Source: a virus
Strand: one strand, 5' to 3'
Virus record (IMG/VR): IMGVR_UViG_3300044691_000566
Location: 62,001-126,000 of that record
DNA: 64,000 nt
Part shown: piece by piece, positions 32,169 through 40,686 of the stretch
Layout of the letters: each line of letters begins with the position of its first letter
Numbering within the stretch: the first letter of the stretch is position 1
Notes under the pieces: generated by a model
Told to the model about the DNA's origin: nothing
The model's input: only the letters and a program-made list of their open reading frames with translations
Database searches by the model: none
Program-made: the position numbers and the translations under genes

Positions 32169-35100
32169 ATGCTCAAGTACGCGAGCGCCCAGATCATGAC
32201 GGCCGTGATGGCCCCGCAGGACGCGGGCCGCCGTGAGCTGCGCCGGTTCAGCCACCGGCACCACTTTTCGTATGAGGTGCGACCCGGGTACCTGTACGTG
32301 CGCTCTCGCGCCATCTCCAGCCGCTGCAACGACAACTTCGACGAATTCCCCGCCGAAGAACTCGAAAAGGGATACCGGACTTTCATCGGCAAGCCGGTCT
32401 TCGTCAATCATTCGAACGAGGACCACCGCCGGGCCCGGGGTGTGATTATCGACGCGGTCCTGCACAAGGACAGCAACCGCGACGGAACGAAAGACTGGTG
32501 GGTCGAAGTCCTCCAGGAGGTCGACGCCCTGCGCTTCCCCCGCCTGGCCGCCGAGATCCTCAACGGCAACATCGCGCGGACTTCGATGGGCACCGACGTG
32601 TCCCACAGCATCTGCTCCGCCTGCGGCAACCGGGCCACCACTCCCGCCGAATACTGCACGCACATTCCGGCATCAAAAGGAATGATGCTCTACCGGACCA
32701 CCGCGTCCGGCCAGAAGGTCGGCGAAGTCATCCGCGAGACCTGCTACGGCCTGAAGTTCTTCGAGAACTCGCTGCTCGTGGAGCCCCCGGCGGATCCGAC
32801 GGCGTATTTCACCGGGGTGGACGACCGGGGCCTGAAGGGCACCGCCATCCAGCGCGACCAGGCATCCCGCGCCGCCGACCCCTTCTTCTATGCCTCCACC
32901 CAGAAGACCGCCGCGCAGGTCCCGGGGCTGTCCTGGGACGAGGTCGGTGAGCGGCACCCCGAGATCTACGGCGACTCGGAGATCCACGGGGAGCGCGCCG
33001 AGGGCGCTGACGGGGAGATGATCGGCTCGGCGGCCAACGACCTGGCCCACTCCACGCCGGACGACCCCGACGCCGAGGCGCACTCGATCCACGACCTGAC
33101 CTTCCACCGCGCGATGATCGACCCGCACGCCATCGACCACAAGCGGAACGGCATCAGCGACGGCCGGGTGGCCTCCGCCATCCAGGGCTACAGGGAGCAC
33201 CCGGAGCAGATGCCGCCGGTCGTGCTCGTGCACCGGCACGGCGTCTTCCAGGTCGCCGACGGCCACCACCGCACCGAGGCCGCCAAGGCTGTGGGAATGA
33301 GCAAGATCCCCGCCTACGTGACCAAGTCGCCCTACCCCCGCACGCCCAGCGGCTGGGATGCCAAGGGCCCCTACCACGGGGCGGAGACGACCCGCTGGAG
33401 CCCGCCGCAGGTCCGGCCCAGGAAGGACCCGGGGCAGACTCCCGAAAGTTCCGGGTACACCCAGGACCGCATGTTCGAGGCCGCGAAGAAGGACCCCCGC
33501 TTCGCCGAAGTCGGCCTGAAGCAGGACGACAAGGGCCACTACGTGACGACGCACCGTGCGCGCTCCGACTCCTACCCGACCCCCGAAGCCATCCCCCAAT
33601 CGGTCGTGGACAAGATCGCCGCCACTGGCTCCCGCACCACCCTGGACGAGCTGATGACCGAGGGCACCAAGCAGGCCGCCCAGCAGTACCCCAACCCAGC
33701 GGACCACCCGTGGTTCAAGGAGGCCGGGCTCAGTCACGAAAACGTCATCCACCACTGGGACCTGGCCTCCCCCGAGGAGAAGGCACAGGGCAAGCGCTGG
33801 TACCCCGACGCGCACCTGGTGGCTCGATCCATTGCCCGACTGGACACCCGCATCAAGACCGACAAGGAGGCCGCCCACAAGGGCGGCGGGGTCCTGAGCG
33901 CGTACAGCCCGCAGCAGAACTGGTGGGCCAACCAGCACAACGCGGCGCGGTCCTTCCACGAGCAGCGGGCCCTGGGCAAGGGCGAAGGCATCATGATCAT
34001 GGCCAGCCACGCCAAGGCGGCCCAGCGGATCATGGACGGCGAAGACAGCCAGAAGGTGCTGAAGGGGCCGAAGACCTCCGACTTCGCATCCCTGATCGAG
34101 CACGGCGGCAACGACGAGCACGGCAACCCCTCGCAGAAAGTCGTCGTCGACCGGCACGCCCTTTCGGTGGCCGCCGGACGCCGCCTGAAGGCCGACGACG
34201 TCAACGGCTTCCCCTCCCAGAGTCGGCACTACTACGAGCACGCCGCCGAGCACTACCGCCGCGCGGCAGCCGTCATCTCCGACCGGGAGGGACGCACCGT
34301 GCCCCCGCACGAGGTCCAGGCCACCACGTGGCTGGTGCGCCAGCGCCTCAACGCCGAACAGGACAGCTCCCCCGGCCAGAAGGGGCGCGACTCCCTCCAG
34401 CGCAAGCACAAGGACGAGTGGCAGGGCCTGACCCATGAGCACGCCCCGGAACTGCACGAGCCGCCCACGAACTCTCATGTGGCCGGGGCCAACGGGGACC
34501 TTCCGGAGGGTCTGCACTTCACTTACCACGGTGGACCGGACTACAAGTACCACGTACTGCGCGCCCACACTCCTGATTACAAGCAGGCCGGGAAGTTGGA
34601 ATGGACGAAGAAGCGTGAAGAGTACTGGGACGAGAAGGGGCCCGCCGACTTCCAGCCCGACAAGCAGTGCGACCACTGCAACATGAACGGTCACGGCGAT
34701 TCCTGGCACGTCAAGCCCGCCGGTCACATCAATTGGATCGGCGTGGTCCCTGAATATCAGCGTCGGGGGGTGGCTTCGGCCATGCTGGATCACGCTGCGG
34801 CCAATTACGACCCGGCTCCGGTGCACACTGCGCACACCACCGACAGCGGCAAGGGCCTCCAGCAGAGCCGAAGTGCCGTCCTGCCGAACGACTCCCAGCG
34901 CCTGCTGGGCCGCAAGCTGGCCTACGGCGAGCAGCGGGCCCCCGAAGACGTCGACACCCTGCGTGAGGACGCCTGCCCGGTGTGCGGCGACCGTGACGCC
35001 TTCAACGGCGCCACATGCCAGGTGTGCGGCTACGTCGCGCCCCCGAAAATGTTCCAGGACCCGGACTTGGAGAAGGCCCGGCAGATGGACCTGCGGAAGG

Positions 35101-35864
35101 ACATCGCAGAGTTCAACGATCCGGCCAGCCCCGACCAGCTCGGACCCGACGGCCAGCCCGTCGCCAACCCGATGGACCCGGCAGCCCTGGACGAGAACGG
35201 CAACCCGGTCAACCCCGACGCTGCGGACCAGCAGGCGCAGCCCGGCACGCTCCCCGGTGAGGTACAGGCCGAGGTGCAGCCGGGCGGTGACCCGATGGGC
35301 GGAGGATCGCCCATGGACCCCGACGCGCTCGGGCAGGACGGCCAGATCCCCGAGGAAATGGGTGCGCCGGTCGATCCGGCCATGCTCGGGCCCGACGGCC
35401 AGCCGCTGCAACAGCCCGGCCAGCAGCAGATGGTCGGACCGGACGGGATGCCCATCGGTCCGCAGGCGCTGCCGCCTGACGCGACCACCAGTGAAGGCCA
35501 GCCGTTCACCCCGGGGCCCGACATGCCCCAGGGACCGGGCCAACCGGCAGGACCCCAAGGCCCGGCCGGGCCCGAGGACCTGGACCAGGACGGACAGATC
35601 CCCAACCCGGACGCGGGCCAGGGAGTCCCCGGAACCCCCGGGGACGGTGTACCGGATCTCCAGTGCCCGGCGTGCGGCTTCACCGTGGACGCCACCGCGC
35701 CGGTCTCGGTGGACATGGACACCTCGATCATGCCGCCGAGCGGACAGGCCACCCCCGACGGCGTCCAGGCGGGCGACGTCTGCCCCAACTGCGGTACCGC
35801 ACAGCTCATCAGCCCCGCCGAGGGGCAGGGCGAAGTACCGCCTCCGATGCCCGCACAGATATGA
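32169..35864 (+). CDS. Prohead protease fused to ParB-like, DUF7178-like and GNAT modules
   Basis: A 1231-residue protein from ATG 32169. Residues 1-265 are a capsid maturation protease: TFIGKPVFVNH with His81 and RTSMG with Ser139, plus a CSAC ... C zinc pair, as in actinobacterial myovirus proteases. Then a ParB-like segment, VADGHHRTEAAKAVG (about 310-385); a DUF7178-like domain with QKVVVDRHALSVAAGRRL (about 498-738); a GNAT-like segment with VVPEYQRRGVASAML (about 785-910); a ribbon CPVC ... CQVC (931-957); a Pro/Gln/Asp-rich tract; and a last ribbon CPAC ... CPNC (about 1163-1205). The protease trims scaffold and capsid. The extra parts may be released and packaged. Confidence 0.82.
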   Translation: MLKYASAQIMTAVMAPQDAGRRELRRFSHRHHFSYEVRPGYLYVRSRAISSRCNDNFDEFPAEELEKGYRTFIGKPVFVNHSNEDHRRARGVIIDAVLHKDSNRDGTKDWWVEVLQEVDALRFPRLAAEILNGNIARTSMGTDVSHSICSACGNRATTPAEYCTHIPASKGMMLYRTTASGQKVGEVIRETCYGLKFFENSLLVEPPADPTAYFTGVDDRGLKGTAIQRDQASRAADPFFYASTQKTAAQVPGLSWDEVGERHPEIYGDSEIHGERAEGADGEMIGSAANDLAHSTPDDPDAEAHSIHDLTFHRAMIDPHAIDHKRNGISDGRVASAIQGYREHPEQMPPVVLVHRHGVFQVADGHHRTEAAKAVGMSKIPAYVTKSPYPRTPSGWDAKGPYHGAETTRWSPPQVRPRKDPGQTPESSGYTQDRMFEAAKKDPRFAEVGLKQDDKGHYVTTHRARSDSYPTPEAIPQSVVDKIAATGSRTTLDELMTEGTKQAAQQYPNPADHPWFKEAGLSHENVIHHWDLASPEEKAQGKRWYPDAHLVARSIARLDTRIKTDKEAAHKGGGVLSAYSPQQNWWANQHNAARSFHEQRALGKGEGIMIMASHAKAAQRIMDGEDSQKVLKGPKTSDFASLIEHGGNDEHGNPSQKVVVDRHALSVAAGRRLKADDVNGFPSQSRHYYEHAAEHYRRAAAVISDREGRTVPPHEVQATTWLVRQRLNAEQDSSPGQKGRDSLQRKHKDEWQGLTHEHAPELHEPPTNSHVAGANGDLPEGLHFTYHGGPDYKYHVLRAHTPDYKQAGKLEWTKKREEYWDEKGPADFQPDKQCDHCNMNGHGDSWHVKPAGHINWIGVVPEYQRRGVASAMLDHAAANYDPAPVHTAHTTDSGKGLQQSRSAVLPNDSQRLLGRKLAYGEQRAPEDVDTLREDACPVCGDRDAFNGATCQVCGYVAPPKMFQDPDLEKARQMDLRKDIAEFNDPASPDQLGPDGQPVANPMDPAALDENGNPVNPDAADQQAQPGTLPGEVQAEVQPGGDPMGGGSPMDPDALGQDGQIPEEMGAPVDPAMLGPDGQPLQQPGQQQMVGPDGMPIGPQALPPDATTSEGQPFTPGPDMPQGPGQPAGPQGPAGPEDLDQDGQIPNPDAGQGVPGTPGDGVPDLQCPACGFTVDATAPVSVDMDTSIMPPSGQATPDGVQAGDVCPNCGTAQLISPAEGQGEVPPPMPAQI

Positions 35865-35872
35865 GGAGAGGC

Positions 35873-36106
35873 ATGCCCAGGCCGATCGACGCAGAGCTGA
35901 ACAGCTCACCGTTCCGCATCAACTTCGAGGTCACCCTCGCCGACGGCACCAGCGTGGCGTCCCGGGGCTTCATCCCGGAGGAGAGCTGGAACGCCCTGAA
36001 CGACGAGCAGCGTCTCGCCGAGGTGAGGGCCGGTCTGGAGGCCACCACGGCGGCCATCTTCGCTCTGGTCGAGAAGCACGGCTTCCCGGACGTGACCGTC
36101 GGATGA
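35873..36106 (+). CDS. Small hypothetical protein
   Basis: Seventy-seven residues from ATG 35873 with ATGAGGAGAGG at 35861-35871. A beta-hairpin (FRINFEVTLADGTSVASRGF) followed by a helix. Function unknown. It sits between the protease and scaffold candidates, in the capsid operon. Confidence 0.6.
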   Translation: MPRPIDAELNSSPFRINFEVTLADGTSVASRGFIPEESWNALNDEQRLAEVRAGLEATTAAIFALVEKHGFPDVTVG

Positions 36107-36321
36107 GCGGCGACATGGCGACCACGGCCGTGATTACGGTCGAAGGCATCGAGTACTACCCGTGGGACGTCTGCGGTGCCCCCGACGGCTGCGTGATGGG
36201 CCGCGAGCGGGGCTACGTCAAGAACGGCGTGATTCACGTGCGGGCGGACATTCAGCCGCCCGCCGAAGGCTGGGGCGAGCACATCTGTTCGGGCACCTGC
36301 TCTCGTCCTGTCCTGGTGTGA
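36103..36321 (+). CDS. Small Cys-containing hypothetical protein
   Basis: Seventy-two residues from ATG 36103 (ATGA overlap). Four or five Cys (DVCGAPDGC, HICSGTCS) could form a zinc site. Mostly beta. Function unknown. Confidence 0.55.
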   Translation: MSGDMATTAVITVEGIEYYPWDVCGAPDGCVMGRERGYVKNGVIHVRADIQPPAEGWGEHICSGTCSRPVLV

Positions 36322-36325
36322 CCCA

Positions 36326-36344
36326 GGCCCCGTAAGGGGTGAAG
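36326..36344 (+). repeat. Structural-gene leader motif
   Basis: GGCCCCGTAAGGGGTGAAG, a clear CCCC-GTAA-GGGG mini-hairpin followed by TGAAG, about 50 bases before the ATG at 36393. Confidence 0.55.
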
Positions 36345-36392
36345 ACCACCGCCCACGGCCTCCGTGAGCCCGCATCCGAGGAAGTACATCTC

Positions 36393-37313
36393 ATGGCATC
36401 TGGTAACCGCCCGCTCATGCAGGCCATGGCGTCCCAGCAGAAGACGCTGGAGGCCACCCGCCAGCACATGGCCAGGGTCACTGCCCGCAACGCCGAACTG
36501 GAGCGTCAGTTCGCCATCCAGGGCCTCCAGCTCGCGTACGTGGCGCGGCTGGCGGGGGTGACGAAGGAGGTCGAGGCGATCAAGCGCCAGGCCGACATCG
36601 ACAACCCGGCGCAGCCCGTGCCCAACCCGCCCTCGGAGGCCCCGGTGGAGACCACCGAGCAGGCCGCCACCCCGGAGGCGTACGACAACCCCAACCAGAT
36701 CGGGCAGACCCCCGGAGCCAACCAGGGCGTCGCGGCCGAGACCACCGCCACGCCGATGGACCCGGGCGTGACCCTGCCGACCGCGCCGTACAACCAGCTC
36801 CTCAACGTCTCCGCCCCGGTGGCCGGAACCGAGACCCACACCCCGCCGGACACCACGCGCATCGAGACCGACGTCCGCGTGGGCGACCCGATGAACCCGG
36901 AGACGGCCTACCCGCTCAACCCGGCGTTCGGGCCGTCCGCGCAGCAGGGCACCACCCCGCCGCGTGACGGGGAGATGAGCCAGACCGGTTCCCGCAACCG
37001 GACCCTGGCCTCCATGCGCCTGGCCCGTCACCGGATCACCGCCGGTCTGGTCCGGGGTGACGAGTTCGCGGTGGCCGCCTCCATCGAGGGCGACCAGAAC
37101 CTGAGCGACGCGATGATCCGCCACGAGATCGCCACCCTGTCGCAGGTGACCAAGGCCGCCGCGCGGCAGGCCCGGCCGCAGGGCCTGGTGCCGCGCTCGG
37201 CTTCCGGTGTGCAGCGCACCACGCCGTCCCTGGTGACGCAGCCCGCCCCCATCACGTCGGTGGCGGGGTCCGTGGGCGCCTACGACGAGGACGCCGAGAG
37301 CCTTTTCGACTAG
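36393..37313 (+). CDS. Probable capsid scaffold protein
   Basis: A 306-residue protein from ATG 36393 with GAGGAAG at 36378-36384. Residues 10-65 are a coiled coil (QQKTLEATRQHMARVTARNAELERQF). The middle (75-200) is Pro/Thr/Glu-rich and probably disordered. The C-terminal 100 residues are helical and basic. That layout, and the place between protease and decoration/major capsid genes, is what phage scaffolds show. No sequence match is claimed. Confidence 0.6.
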   Translation: MASGNRPLMQAMASQQKTLEATRQHMARVTARNAELERQFAIQGLQLAYVARLAGVTKEVEAIKRQADIDNPAQPVPNPPSEAPVETTEQAATPEAYDNPNQIGQTPGANQGVAAETTATPMDPGVTLPTAPYNQLLNVSAPVAGTETHTPPDTTRIETDVRVGDPMNPETAYPLNPAFGPSAQQGTTPPRDGEMSQTGSRNRTLASMRLARHRITAGLVRGDEFAVAASIEGDQNLSDAMIRHEIATLSQVTKAAARQARPQGLVPRSASGVQRTTPSLVTQPAPITSVAGSVGAYDEDAESLFD

Positions 37314-37328
37314 GGTCTCTCCTCGGAT

Positions 37329-37364
37329 CGCAGCCCCCTCACAGCGCTATGGGAGGGGGCTGCG
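37329..37364 (+). terminator. Intrinsic terminator before the capsid genes
   Basis: CGCAGCCCCCTC 37329-37340 pairs perfectly with GAGGGGGCTGCG 37353-37364, followed by GCATGTTTTC. It separates scaffold and capsid messages. Confidence 0.8.
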
Positions 37365-37402
37365 GCATGTTTTCAGGCCCTTGATCCTGTCTTCCCCGGC
37401 CC

Positions 37403-37425
37403 GAGCCCTCGAAAGGGGTGAGAAG
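37403..37425 (+). repeat. Structural-gene leader motif
   Basis: CCCTCGAAAGGGGTGAGAAG (within 37403-37425), about 70 bases before the ATG at 37494. A second inverted repeat, CGGACAT ... ATGTCCG (37439-37471), follows in the leader. Confidence 0.5.
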
Positions 37426-37493
37426 GGCCTGTCTCGTATCGGACATCGAGCAGACGGCCCATATGTCCGAATAGACGAGATGGGAGGGAAAGC

Positions 37494-38018
37494 ATGCTCC
37501 GTACCCGTATGGCGACTTCGTACATCAAGCGTACGATTCGACCGCTTTATGGTTGGACGCAGGCGACGCCCGCTTCCTGCTTCCTGGACGCAGCTTGGGA
37601 CCGTTCCGTCCCGATCTGGCCTGGAATGGTGTTCATGAAGACCGCCGGGGAGAACGTGTCCCTGATAGGCGCGACCAGCAGCATCCCCTACGGCCTGGGC
37701 GCCCTGTACGTCGGCGGCGACGGCATCGACGAGCCGCTGGACTCGGGCATCAACACCTTCTCGGTGTGGAAGCTCGCCCCCGACGCCGAGTTCGAGATCC
37801 TCGCCCCCGCCTTCGACACCACTCAGGCGTGGGTCGAGCCGGGCGACGGCACCGAACAGCTCATCTACGGTGCCGCCACCGGCACCGGTCGTGGCAAGCT
37901 CGCGCTCGCCACCAACGGGTCGGTCGTGACTGCGCTCACCGTGCAGCCGGTCGCCCGCCTCCTGAAGGTCAACTCCGCGACGAAGATCACCATCGGTGGA
38001 CTTCGTCAGAAGTACTAG
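37494..38018 (+). CDS. Probable head decoration protein
   Basis: A 174-residue protein from ATG 37494 with GATGGGAGGGA at 37480-37490. Beta-rich with Gly turns (GALYVGGDGIDEP, VEPGDGTEQLIYGAATGTG), compact and without charge clusters. Phage decoration (gpD-like) proteins are of this size and lie directly before the major capsid gene, as here (13 bases). The function is inferred from position, size and composition. Confidence 0.6.
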   Translation: MLRTRMATSYIKRTIRPLYGWTQATPASCFLDAAWDRSVPIWPGMVFMKTAGENVSLIGATSSIPYGLGALYVGGDGIDEPLDSGINTFSVWKLAPDAEFEILAPAFDTTQAWVEPGDGTEQLIYGAATGTGRGKLALATNGSVVTALTVQPVARLLKVNSATKITIGGLRQKY

Positions 38019-38031
38019 GAGCTGACTGACG

Positions 38032-39021
38032 ATGACGACTCAGACTCTCGCCGCCACCTCGTCCCTGCGCGGCCGTATCGCGCGCAAGTCCGACGACTAC
38101 GCCAACGCCATCATGGAGCGCCGCAAGAGCAACGCGCCGCTCACCCATGAGGCCAAGGTCAAGAAGATGGCGTTGATCCTCTCCGACGAGACCAGCGGCA
38201 TCCGCCGCCTGGGCGTCGGGATGGTCGGCCCCATCCAGCTCAAGCTGCGCTACCAGGGCATCACCAGGAACGTGCTGGTGGAGGACCCGGTTACCCCGGG
38301 TACCCCCGTCGAGTACGACGTCTGGGATGATCTTGGTCAGGCGTACATCATGTCCGGCACCGAGGGCGAAGTCCGTGTGACTCCGTTCGAGGGCAAGCGC
38401 GTTCCGGTGCGGTTCTTCCGTATCGCCTCGCGCCCGGCCATCCGCAAGGAGGACCTGTTCTACCTGCGTATCAACGCAGTTGAGCAGGCCCAGGACGAGA
38501 CCAAGCAGGCCATCCTCAAGCAGGAGGACACCCGCCTGCTCGTCCTGCTCCAGGCGGCGCTGACCGACTACGCCACCCGGCCGGACCACACGGTCACCCC
38601 GAACCACAACATCACCGAGGCGTCGGGCTACCTGACGCCGGGCTCGCTGTACTCGGCCGTCGCCATGACGGACATGCACGAGTTGCAGAGTGCCAGGATC
38701 TTGATCAACCCGTTCGACTTCCGGGACCTCTACCGCTGGGACATCAACCAGACCGGCTGGGCGTTCAAGGACCGGGTCGTCGCGGGCGAGACGATCACCT
38801 CGTTCGGCGAGTTCCAGATCCAGCGGTCGATCATCGTGCCGCAGGGCAAGGTCTTCCTCACCCCGGAGCCCAACTTCTTGGGCGTTTTCCCCGTTTTGTA
38901 CTCCTTGGACGTCGAGGAGAACCACATGGTGGAGGCGTTCTGGAAGGGCTGGGTGTTCGACGAGATGGTGAACATGACCATTTTGAACGCAAGGGGAATT
39001 GCCACGATTACCAAGGCTTAG
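38032..39021 (+). CDS. Major capsid protein
   Basis: A 329-residue protein from ATG 38032 (AGGAGCTGACTG upstream). Basic N-arm (RGRIARKSDDYANAIMERRK), then a beta/alpha core with EGKRVPVRFFRIASRPAIRKEDLFY, and a conserved-looking C-terminal strand series (GQFQI-like GEFQIQRSIIVPQGKVFL). Family placement rests on the gene order protease, scaffold, decoration, capsid and on similarity to major capsid proteins of actinobacterial myoviruses as I remember them. It would assemble as hexamers and pentamers of the HK97 fold. Confidence 0.82.
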   Translation: MTTQTLAATSSLRGRIARKSDDYANAIMERRKSNAPLTHEAKVKKMALILSDETSGIRRLGVGMVGPIQLKLRYQGITRNVLVEDPVTPGTPVEYDVWDDLGQAYIMSGTEGEVRVTPFEGKRVPVRFFRIASRPAIRKEDLFYLRINAVEQAQDETKQAILKQEDTRLLVLLQAALTDYATRPDHTVTPNHNITEASGYLTPGSLYSAVAMTDMHELQSARILINPFDFRDLYRWDINQTGWAFKDRVVAGETITSFGEFQIQRSIIVPQGKVFLTPEPNFLGVFPVLYSLDVEENHMVEAFWKGWVFDEMVNMTILNARGIATITKA

Positions 39022-39036
39022 TCCCTGGTGTCCGGT

Positions 39037-39573
39037 TTAGCCCAAGTGGCCCCACCGGGCACCAGTGACGAGTCGGGAGATCGCGCCCTGGCCAACCCCG
39101 TAGACGGCGGCGAGAGCCCTCTGGCTTTCGCCGCCGTCGGCGTATCTGCGGCGTATCTCCAGAACCTGCCACTCCTCCAGCTTGGCGGCAGCGTTGCCTG
39201 ACCCTCGTGAAGAGGTGCCGTGCAGGATCTTGTCAGCTTCGTTCTCCCCAGAAGTGCCCCAGACGAGGTTCTCCTGCCGGTTGTCCGTAGAGTCACCGTT
39301 CAGGTGGCGCCCCTCCTGGCCCGGCTCCGGAAGACCCACAAAGGCCCCCAGGACGAGCTGGTGGACCAGGCGCTGGGCTCGGACACCGTCGATCGACATC
39401 ATGATGTTCAGGTAGCCCCCGCCGTGACGGCCGGGCTTGAGTATGCGGCCCTGGACGTAGTGCCGCCGGGTCTGGCGCGACAGACTGCGCACGCGGCCAA
39501 GCGACGACACCTCGTAGAACTCATCGAACTCCGGTATGGGGACCGGCTTCCACTCTTCAGTCATGCGAGGCAT
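39037..39573 (-). CDS. HNH homing endonuclease (NUMOD4-HNH type)
   Basis: A 178-residue minus-strand protein. The N-terminus WKPVPIPEFDEFYEVSSLGR is a NUMOD4 motif. HNH_3-type residues follow (LVHQLVLGAFVG ... HLNGDSTDNRQENLVWGT), and residues about 125-170 are a helix-turn-helix (EEWQVLEIRRRYADGG). It would nick or cut DNA at a target near its insertion site, copying itself into phages lacking it. It converges on the major capsid gene, 15 bases from its stop. A minus promoter with TTGACG and a spacer GATGTCAAG lies at about 39580-39602. Start could be 39573 or 39564. Confidence 0.85.
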   Translation of the reverse strand: MPRMTEEWKPVPIPEFDEFYEVSSLGRVRSLSRQTRRHYVQGRILKPGRHGGGYLNIMMSIDGVRAQRLVHQLVLGAFVGLPEPGQEGRHLNGDSTDNRQENLVWGTSGENEADKILHGTSSRGSGNAAAKLEEWQVLEIRRRYADGGESQRALAAVYGVGQGAISRLVTGARWGHLG

Positions 39574-39612
39574 CTTGTAGTACAGGACTTGACATCGTCA
39601 ACTCCAAACGAA

Positions 39613-39713
39613 GGCCCCCGGATTTAAAAATCCGGGGGCCGTTCCCCTGCCCAGCCATGCCACGCCCAGCCAAACCCCACCGTGCCGGGCCATACCATGA
39701 GGCCCTGACTCTA
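39613..39713 (-). ncRNA. GGNNN-repeat RNA unit, minus array unit 5
   Basis: TGATAGAGT (TAGAGT is plus 39708-39713), ten GG pentamers (GGTAT, GGCCC, GGCAC, GGTGG, GGTTT ...), then a hairpin 39613-39640 whose centre is GGATTTAAAAATCC. No -35 box of TTGACA type. Confidence 0.6.
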
Positions 39714-39728
39714 TCATCTCCAACGACT

Positions 39729-39844
39729 GAGGGGCTCCCCGTAGGAAGCCCCTCCCATGCCTTGCCACGCCGAACCGGGCCCTGCCTTGCCCTGCCAGGG
39801 CATGCCAGGGCCTTGACCCTGTCATCTCCAATGGCACCTGTCAA
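39729..39844 (-). ncRNA. GGNNN-repeat RNA unit, minus array unit 4
   Basis: Full promoter: TTGACA (plus 39839-39844), exactly 17 bases, CAGGGT (plus 39816-39821). Ten or eleven GG pentamers follow, then an 11-bp hairpin 39729-39754 closed by a C(UACG)G tetraloop. Confidence 0.65.
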
Positions 39845-39850
39845 ACGACT

Positions 39851-39973
39851 GAGGGCGCCACCCCGAAGGATGACGCCCTCCCATGCCCCGCCTGGCCCTG
39901 CCAGACCTCGCCACGCCGAGCCTCGCCCAGCCCCGCAAGACCTGACTCTGTCATCCCTGCCCGCATCTGTCAA
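39851..39973 (-). ncRNA. GGNNN-repeat RNA unit, minus array unit 3
   Basis: Full promoter: TTGACA (plus 39968-39973), 17 bases, CAGAGT (plus 39945-39950). About ten GG pentamers (GGCTG, GGCGA, GGCTC, GGCGT ...), then a 13-bp hairpin 39851-39880 with a C(UUCG)G tetraloop. Confidence 0.65.
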
Positions 39974-39977
39974 AGCT

Positions 39978-40067
39978 GAGGGCGATCACCCGTAGATGAT
40001 CGCCCTCCCATGCCCTGCCCGGCCAAGCCGAGCCGCGCCATGCCTAGCCCTGCAAGACCTGACTCTA
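39978..40067 (-). ncRNA. GGNNN-repeat RNA unit, minus array unit 2
   Basis: TGATAGAGT (TAGAGT is plus 40062-40067), eight or nine GG pentamers, then a hairpin 39978-40007 with stem GAGGGCGATCATC and a UACG loop. The stem is nearly the same as that of the plus-strand unit at 44710, so the two units are related copies. Confidence 0.6.
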
Positions 40068-40081
40068 TCAGCCCCAATGAC

Positions 40082-40179
40082 GAAGGGGCCCGAAGGACCC
40101 CTTCTCCCTGCCCTGCCCGGCCTAGCCCCACCGCGCCAGACCTTGCCCAGCCGTGCCTAGCCACGCGGCCCTGACTCTA
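40082..40179 (-). ncRNA. GGNNN-repeat RNA unit, minus array unit 1
   Basis: TGATAGAGT begins inside the stop codon of the upstream minus gene (TAGAGT is plus 40174-40179). Eleven GG pentamers (GGCTA, GGCAC, GGCTG, GGCAA, GGTCT ...) lead to a hairpin at 40082-40104 with a UUCG loop and one bulged base. Confidence 0.6.
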
Positions 40180-40494
40180 TCAGGACTTCTCCGGCGTCGG
40201 CTTGGGCGTGTGGATGCCGGTCTTCCGGACCCACCCGGCCTCGAAATCCTCCACCTGGTCCTTCGTCCACATGCGGCCCATGCGCAGCACCCGCCAGGGC
40301 TGGCCCAGGCGCCCGGTGGCCAGCTCGTCGGCCCGCTGCTTGGTCACGCCCCAGCGGTCGGCCAGCTCGGCGAGCCCGAAGACCTGCATGTCCTCCAGGA
40401 GTTCCGCCACCCGCTGGAGGACCACGTCCTCGGCCTGCTCGCTCAGGTGGTCGTCGAAGGTGGGGGTACCCGGGAGTTCACGCTGATCGTTCAT
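40180..40494 (-). CDS. Helix-turn-helix DNA-binding protein
   Basis: A minus-strand protein of 104 residues if it starts at ATG 40494 (MNDQRELPG), or 110 from ATG 40512. Neither has a strong ribosome site. Residues about 45-95 are a MerR/excisionase-like wing-helix: FGLAELADRWGVTKQRADEL followed by GRMWTKDQVEDF. These proteins bind operator DNA. It is the only clear stand-alone DNA-binding regulator in the window and lies directly upstream of the five RNA units. A GACGATGTCAAG sequence at about 40516-40527 (minus) may be its own operator. Confidence 0.75.
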   Translation of the reverse strand: MNDQRELPGTPTFDDHLSEQAEDVVLQRVAELLEDMQVFGLAELADRWGVTKQRADELATGRLGQPWRVLRMGRMWTKDQVEDFEAGWVRKTGIHTPKPTPEKS

Positions 40495-40610
40495 ACGTCC
40501 AGTGGAACACATACGCCTTGACATCGTCTACCCCATCGTGCCACGCTCCATCTGCACGAGAGGGCCTTGCTCCGCCCCCACGGACCCCGGTCCGTGGCCC
40601 CTCGTCGCCG

Positions 40611-40646
40611 AAAGACCCCGGCTCGGACCCCCTGGCCGGGGTCTTT
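40611..40646. terminator. Bidirectional hairpin terminator
   Basis: AAAGACCCCGGC 40611-40622 pairs perfectly with GCCGGGGTCTTT 40635-40646. Lies between the divergent HTH gene and the structural gene at 40708. Confidence 0.7.
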
Positions 40647-40663
40647 CCTGTTGGACCGGCAGC

Positions 40664-40686
40664 GACTCCGCGTAAGGGACGAGAAC
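40664..40686 (+). repeat. Structural-gene leader motif, diverged
   Basis: GACTCCGCGTAAGGGACGAGAAC, a diverged copy with CCGCGTAAGGG and GAGAA, 21 bases before the ATG at 40708. Confidence 0.35.

Larger units (their letters stand above)
39574..40179. other. Gene-free array of five minus-strand RNA units
   Basis: Six hundred bases without a gene. They contain the promoter of the HNH gene followed (reading on the minus strand from 40179 down) by five successive promoter-GGNNN repeat-hairpin units, listed separately. Confidence 0.7.

Noticed and set aside
32673-35909. Long minus-strand open frame opposite the protease fusion
   Set aside because: Same antisense shadow effect. The plus frame has a recognised protease and zinc ribbons.
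39600-40180. CRISPR array
   Set aside because: The repeated parts are promoters and 5-nt periodic GG tracks. Stems differ between units, there are no constant-length spacers and no cas genes.
40511-40560. Strong promoter for the minus-strand HTH gene
   Set aside because: A TAGACG box is present but no acceptable -35 hexamer 16-19 bases upstream, so I list only the possible operator.
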